Shown here: one piece after another, positions 58,011 to 64,000 of the stretch
Position numbering within the stretch: the first letter of the stretch is position 1
How the letters are laid out: each line of letters opens with the position of its first letter
From: Streptomyces showdoensis
GTDB lineage: Bacteria > Actinomycetota > Actinomycetes > Streptomycetales > Streptomycetaceae
Assembly (NCBI RefSeq): GCF_039535475.1
Contig: NZ_BAAAXG010000027.1
Location: 80,001 to 144,000, forward strand
Length of the DNA stretch: 64,000 bases
Direction of reading: 5' to 3'
Notes under the pieces: generated by a model
What the model was told of the DNA's origin: nothing
Databases searched by the model: none
What the model saw: the letters and a program-made list of their open reading frames with translations, nothing else
Program-made: the position numbers and the translations under genes

Positions 58011-59313
58011 TCAGTGACTCAACGTTGCTCTGCGCAGCGTAGCGGAGAGGAAGGCGTCCACGGCACGGGAACCGAGATCACCCGCTCCGTTCTGGCCGTG
58101 GACGTACCGCTCGAACGTGATGAGCGGGTTCTCGTGCCCCAGCCAGTCCGCCACGTCCACCGGTGATTCGCCCGACTTGATCCACCGCGTCGCGCCGATG
58201 TGCCGCAGCATCCTGACCCCGTTCTCCGGGGACGCCATGTACTTGGTGTCTCCGGGCCCCGGCGTGTCGGGGATCACCCCTGCCTCGACCAGCGCGGGCT
58301 TCCAGATGTCCGCATTGAAAACCTTCGAGCTGACCACCTTGAGCTGCGGCGTGTAGAACATCAACCGCACCACGCGGTCCTTGAACTCCTTGCCCGGCTT
58401 CGCGAACGGGTTGTAGAACGGCAGCATCACCTCGACCGGCGGGAACTGCCCCATGTGCAGCCGCAGGACGTCAGCCAGGACCCAAGACATCGGCGCACGG
58501 CGCACCTTCTGGTGCTTGGGGAGCTTGAAGCACCAGCCGTGCCCCGGCACCCACTGCACCTGCCGCACGACGTCGATCCAGCCGTTCTCGAAGTCCACGT
58601 CATCCGGGGAAAAACCGATCAGCTCCGTCGGCCGCAGTGCCGCCCCCCGCCCCCAACAGCCCCTTCGCCCGATACCGCTCGGGAAGCGCCCTGACCACCG
58701 CCGACGTCACCGGGTCCGCCCACACCTTCACGGGCCCCACCTTGGCCTTCCGCTGGCGGTTCCTGGGACGCAGTGGCGCGAGCGACTCCGCCTTGCAGGG
58801 ATTCGCGGCAAGCAGCTTGTCGTCCACCGCGGCCGTGAGCAGCGTCGAGAAGATCGACTCCCCGTGCGAAGAACTCGCATCCAGACACTTCGCCCATTCA
58901 CGAATATGCCGGGGTGTGAGCGACGAGACCACGTGGTCGCCCAGGATCGGATACGCGTGCAGCCGCAAATGCCGCCGGTAGACATCCAGCGTGCCGATAT
59001 CGCCCTTGCGGCCGGTGAGCCACTGCGTGCCGTACTCCTCCAGCGTCAGCCCCTTCGACTCCGGCCGCAGATACGTCCCCGACCTGAGGCGATGCGCTAC
59101 CGCGTCCCGGTGCTCGTCGGCTTCGCCCTTGGTCTCGAACGCGGGGCGTCGCTGCTCGCCGTCCGGATCGCGGTATCGGACCTGCCATCGCCGCCCCTTG
59201 CCGTGGTCGGCAGAGGGGACGAGCCGCCTGCCCTTCTCCTGGTGCGTGCACGTCGTCTCACCCGGCGCCGGCCGGGCCTTGTGCCATCGGTCGAAGACCG
59301 ACACCGCCACCAT
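58011..59313 (-). pseudogene. Tyrosine recombinase / integrase, frameshifted
   Basis: The N-terminal 235 residues (WQVRYRDPDGEQRRPAFETK, LTLEEYGTQWLTGRKGDIGT) and the C-terminal domain are in different frames. Deleting one base from the C runs at 58643-58654 joins them through LLGAGAALRPTELIGFSPDD, giving about 430 aa. The catalytic arginine in ALRPTELIG and the terminal LGHENPLITFERYVH with tyrosine are present, but the usual HxLRH motif reads RMLRH. The rest is intact, so sequencing error is plausible. If correct, the element would be unable to move. It overlaps xis by one base. Confidence 0.82.
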
Positions 59314-59543
59314 CAGATCGTCCTCCTTGCGGCACTCAGCCGCGCCTCAGGGTCGATGACCCAGGTGTTGTCCTTCTGCCACCGCCGCACCACCGCCGGG
59401 CGGTAGAACACGCCCCTGCGCCCGGCGTGCCTCTCGTAGGCCGGCCCACGCCCCATGGATCGCCAATTCCGCAGCGTCTTGGGGGAGATCCGCAGGAAGG
59501 CGGCGGCCTCGGCGGTAGTCCACAGAAGATGAGTACGAGCCAC
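59313..59543 (-). CDS. xis: Excisionase-like helix-turn-helix protein
   Basis: Small MerR-type winged-helix protein of 76 aa: LLWTTAEAAAFLRISPKTLR, NWRSMGRGPAYERHAGRRGV and FYRPAVVRRWQKDNTWVID. This is the form of actinobacterial excisionases coded directly upstream of integrases. Its TGA overlaps the integrase ATG. The GTG at 59543 with GGAG upstream is preferred over the TTG at 59570. Confidence 0.8.
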   Translation of the reverse strand: MARTHLLWTTAEAAAFLRISPKTLRNWRSMGRGPAYERHAGRRGVFYRPAVVRRWQKDNTWVIDPEARLSAARRTI

Positions 59544-59570
59544 CCATGGCTCCAAATCCAGCCAACTCAA

Positions 59571-60105
59571 CCGAGGAGCGAGGGCACCTTGGGAGGCTCC
59601 GGGGCATCCGGGGCTGGATCAGTACGACGCAAGCTGCCAGGCCAGTTCAAGGATCGAACTTAGTTCGATATCAACTTGCCTGGGCTGCTGTTCCCCCACC
59701 CCGACGAGCCCTTTAAAAAGGACCTTGAAAGTCGTTGGTTGAAATCCACCAGACGGCTCAATCGGTCAGTGGGTCCAGCGCATCACGACAGAGTCTTACG
59801 CCTGGTCAGGCGCACTGCCTCCACCAGTAAGCATCACACTTTCGGCGTAGCGAAGGCTCCTTGCTCGGCGGTTACAGGGCTGCTCTTGCCGACTGCTTCG
59901 CCTATCCCGGTCGGGCGCTCGAAGGCTGCCTCCATGAGGCTGCCGGCAGGAGGACGGGACCCGGAAGCTGTTCGGGCGCGGCAGGCGGACCGGTGCTCGA
60001 CGCTCTCGACGCAGGAAGCGCCGACGGCGTTCCCGGAGCCATGCGCGTCACAACCTTCGCCCGCACTCATCCCGGAGTGTCAGAGTCCCTCGGTAGCCTT
60101 GGGTC
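59571..60105. other. Non-coding region between xis and the nuclease gene
   Basis: A 535-base gap of lower GC with poor codon bias in every frame. It holds an inverted repeat ATCGAAC-TTA-GTTCGAT (59653-59669) and, at its right end, a -10-like TAGCCT (60094-60099) six bases before the next ATG. I see no tRNA or att sequence in it. Confidence 0.45.
59653..59669. promoter_or_regulatory. Inverted repeat upstream of xis/int
   Basis: A perfect ATCGAAC-TTA-GTTCGAT lies about 110 bases before xis. Elements of this kind usually have an operator for a repressor near int/xis; no repressor gene is visible within the window. Confidence 0.5.
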
Positions 60106-61263
60106 ATGAAGGCCAATGACTTCTTCCGGCGCGTCACCACTGGTGTCCACGGGTGGGGAGGGCCGTTGGAGACCGCCGAGTTCGAGACTGAGCTCGTTGA
60201 GCGCCTGCGGAAAGGGCCGCTGGAGGGCACTCCGGACCGTGACGCGGCTGAGGGGCTCTCCACGCTGGTGCACTCGGAGCTGGAGCACTGCGGCACCGAC
60301 AGCGGACAAAGGCTGGATGACGAGGAGATCGCCGCCGCGATCAGGTGCTTGAAAGCAATGCTCCGCCGACTCGGCATCCCGTTTAGCCCGCCTTTCCGGG
60401 ACTTCCGAGGGTTTCACGGCTACTGGAGCGCCCAGGGCATGAGCGGAGGGGGCGGCTGGGCAGCACGTCGCGGCTACCTCAACACGCTGTTCTCGCCAGT
60501 GTGGCTCGCTCTGGACGAGCTCGACGTTGCCGAGGCAGAGGCGCACGGATTCCACGGAGTCAATGGGGAGCCGCGCAATATCATCTTCGCCTCCACCGGC
60601 CTCAAGCCCGAGATCGTGATGAGCCAGGTCATCGACGGCGCGATCGAAATTGTGGAGCACGAAGACACCTGTCTGATCTACGACCGGCCCCTGACGGAGG
60701 CCGGACTGACGTGGGGGCAACTCGTCGACTGGTGGCGCGAACGGAATCGCATGGGCGAGGCGGACGACCGCACGGTTGCACGGTCGCTGTACGAGCAACT
60801 GAAGGCGTCCTTGGCCTCGGACGCTGAGCGGTACGTCTTCCACGCCTTCGGCAGTCGCTACGCCGGGCCCAACGCCATGCAGGAGCCGGCTCTGCTGCCG
60901 CAGGTGTATCTCCACTTCGATCCGCTCACCGAGCGGCAGCGGCGGGCCCTCAACAAGCCTCGCCGGCTCGCCCGCGAGCGCATGGACTTCCTGCTTCTGC
61001 TGCCCGGCGGCGTACGCATCGTGATCGAGGTCGACGGCAAGCACCACTACGCCCGGGAGGTCCCCCCTGGATCAGGAGATTGGGAGGCGGCAGCGGACCT
61101 CTACTCCGAGATGGTCGCAGAGGACCGTGCGCTACGACTCAAGGGGTACGAGGTCTTCCGCTTCGGAGGAAGAGAAATACTGGAAGCGAAGAACGACCTC
61201 GCCTTCATCCGTCGCTTCTTCTCCGACCTCGAAGCACGGTTCTGGCCCCCGACGGCCGGTTGA
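60106..61263 (+). CDS. AbiJ-like protein with C-terminal PD-(D/E)XK-type nuclease domain
   Basis: Protein of 385 aa. An uncharacterised N-terminal region is followed by FRGFHGYWSAQGMSGGG at about 99-115 and a middle block with KPEIVMSQVIDGAIEIVEHE (167-186) and CLIYDRPLTEAGLTWGQLVD. The last 95 residues are nuclease-like: R292-M-D294, then E308-V-D310-G-K312-H-H (IEVDGKHHYA), followed by EMVAEDRALRLKGYEVFRFG. This is the D...ExDGK arrangement of PD-(D/E)XK enzymes. The middle part resembles AbiJ-type abortive-infection proteins. Being on an integrated element suggests phage defence (inference). A TAGCCT box six bases upstream of the ATG suggests leaderless expression. Confidence 0.62.
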   Translation: MKANDFFRRVTTGVHGWGGPLETAEFETELVERLRKGPLEGTPDRDAAEGLSTLVHSELEHCGTDSGQRLDDEEIAAAIRCLKAMLRRLGIPFSPPFRDFRGFHGYWSAQGMSGGGGWAARRGYLNTLFSPVWLALDELDVAEAEAHGFHGVNGEPRNIIFASTGLKPEIVMSQVIDGAIEIVEHEDTCLIYDRPLTEAGLTWGQLVDWWRERNRMGEADDRTVARSLYEQLKASLASDAERYVFHAFGSRYAGPNAMQEPALLPQVYLHFDPLTERQRRALNKPRRLARERMDFLLLLPGGVRIVIEVDGKHHYAREVPPGSGDWEAAADLYSEMVAEDRALRLKGYEVFRFGGREILEAKNDLAFIRRFFSDLEARFWPPTAG

Positions 61264-61389
61264 GCGGCGGCGGTTCATCACCAGCTCCTCGATCGGCAGG
61301 AGTGTTCCGTGCCGTGCACGCGGCCGGCGAGGGTGTCGGTGCCGATGATGGACGGCTGGGGCTGGGGGCCTGCGGCGGGTTCGGTGTGG

Positions 61390-61617
61390 TCACCTGCCTC
61401 CTCCCGGATCAGGTGCTACGACACGGCGGTACGACCCGATAGGACCGTGATAGAAGTAGCGATCCGGGAGCTCGAAGGGTCGTCCGTCCTCCTCGGGCAT
61501 CGGGTAGTGCTCCGGCGCCGTGCAGTTCCGCCGCGCAGACTCCTGGCGCTCGGCGAGCCGGTCGAGCTCGCGGTCCGCCGCGGCCTCACCCTCACGGCTC
61601 CCGTATCGCCCGGTCAC
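61390..61617 (-). CDS. Hypothetical protein, element-encoded
   Basis: Small protein of 75 aa starting MTGRYGSREGEAAADRELDR, Arg/Glu-rich, and containing EDGRPFELPDRYFYHGPIGS. Not recognised. Its GTG start overlaps the TGA of the gene to its right (GTGA), so the pair is translationally coupled, which supports it being real. Confidence 0.5.
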   Translation of the reverse strand: MTGRYGSREGEAAADRELDRLAERQESARRNCTAPEHYPMPEEDGRPFELPDRYFYHGPIGSYRRVVAPDPGGGR

Positions 61618-62138
61618 CGACGGCCTCCCTGGGAGGAACGGACCTCGGCCTCGAACCCGTCATCGACACCCTGATGCTTCGGGATCGGAGCAACGTTCCG
61701 AGCTGGCCACGTGTCCGACGGAAATTCGGGCGCGGGGGCGTGCTGAAAGTCCGTGCCCAGACGGTAGCCCGGAACGAGCCCGTTGTCCTCGTCGTTGACC
61801 ACACCGCCGTCTGGGCGGCACGGCTCATCCGGGGTCTTGCTCCAGTGCCGCATGGTCCGCATCCGCGCGTGGCCCACGGGCGCGGCCGGGGAGTCGCTAT
61901 AAACGCGGCGCATCCCGTGCCCGAACTGATCTGCGTTGACGAGCCGGCCGGACGGGTTCGGACCGTCGAATCCGCCGGTCTCATGCAGGTCCGGATCAGG
62001 CGCGAGGGGAGAGTTCTCCGCGGGGTCCACCTGGACCTCCTCAGCCGTCGCTGCTGGGTCACGCGAGTGTGCAACAGGTCGGCGTCCGAGCAAGTCACGA
62101 GGCTGAGACAGTTGATCGTCCAAGAACAGCTTAGGCAT
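61614..62138 (-). CDS. Hypothetical protein, element-encoded
   Basis: Protein of 174 aa beginning MPKLFLDDQLSQPRDLLGRR, rich in Pro, Asp and Arg, with a HWSKTPDEPCRPDGGVVNDE segment. It has no recognisable fold and looks disordered in part. Coupled to the smaller gene downstream by a GTGA overlap. Codon bias is weaker than that of chromosomal genes, as expected of an integrated element. Confidence 0.45.
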   Translation of the reverse strand: MPKLFLDDQLSQPRDLLGRRPVAHSRDPAATAEEVQVDPAENSPLAPDPDLHETGGFDGPNPSGRLVNADQFGHGMRRVYSDSPAAPVGHARMRTMRHWSKTPDEPCRPDGGVVNDEDNGLVPGYRLGTDFQHAPAPEFPSDTWPARNVAPIPKHQGVDDGFEAEVRSSQGGRR

Positions 62139-62169
62139 GACCCCAGGTCAGGGCGATATTCGCCCGCGG

Positions 62170-62475
62170 TCAGATCACTCCCATCGCGGGCTGTTCGGTG
62201 GCGGAGTAACCGGACTGCCGGCCGCTGTAGTCGATGCGGGAGCCGGGGTAGATGGCGTCGAGGCGCACGATGTCGTCGATGCCGATGACGTACGGGGTGC
62301 CGCCGGGCTTGGTGGTGTTGCGGACGGCGGGGCGCCCGACGTTGGGGACCGGCGGGGGCAGGCGCCGGATGTAGTCGGCGGGCATGTCGGTCCACTCGCG
62401 CAGGTAGTCGGTGACCTGCTGCTCGCGGCTGTTGGACCAGGGGCGGCGGGCGTAGAAGGAGTCCTGTTCGAGCAT
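62170..62475 (-). CDS. Hypothetical protein, element-encoded
   Basis: Protein of 101 aa: MLEQDSFYARRPWSNSREQQ, VTDYLREWTDMPADYIRRLP, then NTTKPGGTPYVIGIDDIVRL. Not recognised. GGGAGA precedes the ATG at a good distance, so it is likely translated. Divergent from the DUF5677-like gene. Confidence 0.6.
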   Translation of the reverse strand: MLEQDSFYARRPWSNSREQQVTDYLREWTDMPADYIRRLPPPVPNVGRPAVRNTTKPGGTPYVIGIDDIVRLDAIYPGSRIDYSGRQSGYSATEQPAMGVI

Positions 62476-62589
62476 GGTGTTCTCCCGAGAGTCGTACGAT
62501 TCCCCCAGTCTCCGCAGTGCCAGATATCCCGCGATATTGCTGCGGAAACAGCATGTGCGATCCTCCTCCGCCCCGGGATCATGTGCGGC

Positions 62590-63354
62590 ATGAACGAGGA
62601 CGTCGAACAGGACAACCGGCTCGCGTACGCCGGACTCACCGCGCTCGCCGAGCTTATGGAGACCGTGGGGAGCAAGCTCAACCCCGACGAGGACAACCGC
62701 CCCTACTACGTCGCATGGGGCCTCCTCGCGGCCATGCACCGCCAAGCCGCTGCTGTCGTATTGCTGCACGGGAAGGGCTTCGGCCACGAGGCCGCCCCCA
62801 ACCGCCGCGCGCTCATAGAACACATGGCACAGATCCGTTGGCTCGCCGAAGACGGCGCGGACGCGGTCGACACCATGAACCTGGCCCTGAAGCACAGCCA
62901 GAAAAAGCTCCGGGACGCCGCCGACCTCGCCGGCCTGCCGTACGACCCCACTATCCCCGACCTCGTCCAGGCCGCCGAGATCCCCTCCAACCCGGCCAAC
63001 CAGTTCATCAACCGGAACCCGCTCCTCAAGCGGCTCGGCGCCCCGCTGCTCGCCGCGTGGACCGGCGAGACCCAGCTCGCCCACCCGACGCTCACCGCCG
63101 CGCAGTGCTTCTTCGACGACACCGCCGACGACAAGGTGGTGCTCCACGGCGAACCGACCCTCCGCCACGGCGCGGCCAATCCCGCCGACCGCTCGCCCTA
63201 CATCGCCTTCGTCCTCATGTGGTCGGCGATGGACGCCTTCAACCACCTCATGAAGGGTCAGCCCTGGAGTGAGGAGCTCCGGCGCATCGCGACCGAGGGC
63301 GGGCTCGACGGGTCCCAGCCCCGGATCGACGCCGCCGAGGAAGCCACCGGGTAG
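62590..63354 (+). CDS. DUF5677-like helical protein
   Basis: All-helical protein of 254 aa: NRLAYAGLTALAELMETVGS, AAVVLLHGKGFGHEAAPNRR, ALIEHMAQIRWLAEDGADAV and KHSQKKLRDAADLAGLPYD. The arrangement of a conserved Arg-rich helix and the RALIEHMAQIRWL segment resembles DUF5677, a HEPN-related group often linked with mobile elements; the match is from memory and tentative. ATG at 62590 or 62581. Possible role in defence or conflict, but not demonstrated. Confidence 0.5.
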   Translation: MNEDVEQDNRLAYAGLTALAELMETVGSKLNPDEDNRPYYVAWGLLAAMHRQAAAVVLLHGKGFGHEAAPNRRALIEHMAQIRWLAEDGADAVDTMNLALKHSQKKLRDAADLAGLPYDPTIPDLVQAAEIPSNPANQFINRNPLLKRLGAPLLAAWTGETQLAHPTLTAAQCFFDDTADDKVVLHGEPTLRHGAANPADRSPYIAFVLMWSAMDAFNHLMKGQPWSEELRRIATEGGLDGSQPRIDAAEEATG

Positions 63355-63355
63355 G

Positions 63356-63685
63356 TCAACCCACCGGCTCGATCCACCCCGTCACCGTCGTGAACGGTGC
63401 CGAGGCCGGCAGCTCGATCACCTCACCGTGCAGAAAATCGGGGCGGATCGCGTCCGCCACCATGCGGCACAGCCCCAGGTCCGGCGACACGAGCGTCTTG
63501 CGGCCCTCGCCGCCCTTCTCCTGCATCAGCAGCAGTCCGTGGCTGCCGGGCACCGGCTCGACGCCGTACGCCGCGCACAACGCCGGGTAGCCCGGCCCCG
63601 GGTGTATCTCGCGCACGGACACGACCGCATACAGCACCATCACGCCGAATGCAACGAGCTCGCGCGGCGTCGGTTTCTTCGGCAC
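63356..63685 (-). CDS. Hypothetical protein, element-encoded
   Basis: Protein of 109 aa: MPKKPTPRELVAFGVMVLYA, then VPGSHGLLLMQEKGGEGRKT and an AIRPDFLHGEVIELPASAPF end. One hydrophobic stretch (about 11-25) may be a membrane segment. Not recognised. Its stop is adjacent to the stop of the convergent DUF5677-like gene. Confidence 0.55.
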   Translation of the reverse strand: MPKKPTPRELVAFGVMVLYAVVSVREIHPGPGYPALCAAYGVEPVPGSHGLLLMQEKGGEGRKTLVSPDLGLCRMVADAIRPDFLHGEVIELPASAPFTTVTGWIEPVG

Positions 63686-63729
63686 GGGGCAGCCCCGCTC
63701 CGATCGAGCGGGGCGCGTTCTCCGACGTG

Positions 63730-64000
63730 TCAGGCAGCCGGCTCGTACGACAGCGTCACGTCGGGGCAGTCCGCGGCGTAGCGGAACAGGGCGGCCCGCT
63801 CAGCCTCGTCGACGCTGAGACCCCACCTCTTCTTCGTGACGACCCAACCGCCGAGGTACCGGCAGTGCACGGCCTCCATCGGCATACAGGTCGCGGGGTC
63901 CTGATCGGCCTTCTGGCGGTTCGAGCGTGCGCTGACTCCGACCAGCGTCACCTCGGATCCGAGGTCGTTGGCGTACCTGCGGCGGCGCTCGGTGCTCCAG
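63730..64000 (-). CDS. HNH endonuclease family protein (DUF1524-like), 5' end missing
   Basis: C-terminal 90 residues only; the frame runs open through the window edge. The segment YANDLGSEVTLVGVSARSNR, QKADQDPATCMPMEAVHCRY and LGGWVVTKKRWGLSVDEAER matches the C-terminal half of Streptomyces DUF1524/GmrSD-C-like HNH nucleases, where the Asn-Arg-x-Lys-x-Asp part (NRQKADQD) contributes the HNH site. The catalytic His part lies beyond the window. Stand-alone exported DUF1524 proteins are also common, so a defence role is uncertain. Confidence 0.72.
   Translation of the reverse strand, partial: WSTERRRRYANDLGSEVTLVGVSARSNRQKADQDPATCMPMEAVHCRYLGGWVVTKKRWGLSVDEAERAALFRYAADCPDVTLSYEPAA

Noticed and set aside
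27529..58654. Programmed ribosomal frameshifting as explanation for the split genes
   Set aside because: The four sites share only a C/G homopolymer; no conserved slippery heptamer, stimulatory structure or biological theme links an FMN-binding protein, a lipoprotein and an integrase.
59653..59669. LexA (SOS) box before xis/int
   Set aside because: CGAAC and GTTCG are separated by three bases, not the four of the actinobacterial SOS box, so I list it only as an unassigned inverted repeat.
59676..60119. A 147-aa open frame between xis and the nuclease gene
   Set aside because: Poor codon bias, no RBS and an unlikely composition; it overlaps the start of the nuclease gene.

Overview
The window is a stretch of high-GC actinobacterial chromosome, almost certainly Streptomyces. 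The evidence is the strong G/C bias at third codon positions, frequent GTG starts, many promoters lying directly on the start codon, a divergent third EF-Tu (tuf3), and a gene order shared with the mycobacterial pgsA2-garA-gcvB locus. It opens inside a 23S rRNA gene, continues through 5S rRNA and a terminator, and ends inside a mobile-element-like island.

3.3-17.3 kb, conserved core: CDP-alcohol phosphatidyltransferase, a mannose-1-phosphate guanylyltransferase carrying a degenerate phosphomannomutase-like tail, DUF881 / small basic protein / DUF881 membrane proteins, a GarA-type FHA protein with an added zinc ribbon, an FtsR-like MerR regulator, a bifunctional nuclease, a second MerR regulator, DNA polymerase IV, a PRC-barrel protein, and glycine decarboxylase under a tandem glycine riboswitch. 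This links envelope and division functions with glycine/nitrogen metabolism.

17.3-33.8 kb, accessory metabolism: a glutamate-cysteine-ligase-like enzyme, CPBP protease, PhzF, PadR regulator, SRPBCC protein and Clp-N-like protein, followed by an unusual concentration of three DMT/EamA exporters and three split-barrel flavin proteins with MocR and LysR regulators, then an isochorismatase-fold protein and a Rieske lipoprotein.

34-57.5 kb: CbiZ amidohydrolase, a HipA-like kinase coupled to a DUF3037 protein, two SDR reductases (FabG type), a peptide-binding lipoprotein, uracil-DNA glycosylase, a TetR/FAD-monooxygenase pair with three palindromic operators, an oxidoreductase, apolipoprotein N-acyltransferase, UppP, an HxlR/thiolase pair, a VTT membrane protein, an AlkD-like repair protein, tuf3 preceded by a small leader ORF and hairpin, a spermidine-synthase-like methyltransferase, an MFS exporter that appears to start at CTG, a proline/glutamine-rich membrane protein and a hot-dog thioesterase.

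58.0-64.0 kb, integrated element: a tyrosine recombinase (frameshifted) and excisionase, then an AbiJ-like protein ending in a PD-(D/E)XK-type nuclease domain (likely phage defence), several orphan small genes, a DUF5677-like protein and the C-terminus of an HNH nuclease. The outer end of the element lies beyond the window.

Three genes (an FMN-binding protein at 27.2-27.8 kb, a lipoprotein at 40.9-41.4 kb and the integrase) each read correctly only if single bases are removed from G/C homopolymers, four in all. This points to sequencing error more than to four independent pseudogene events.
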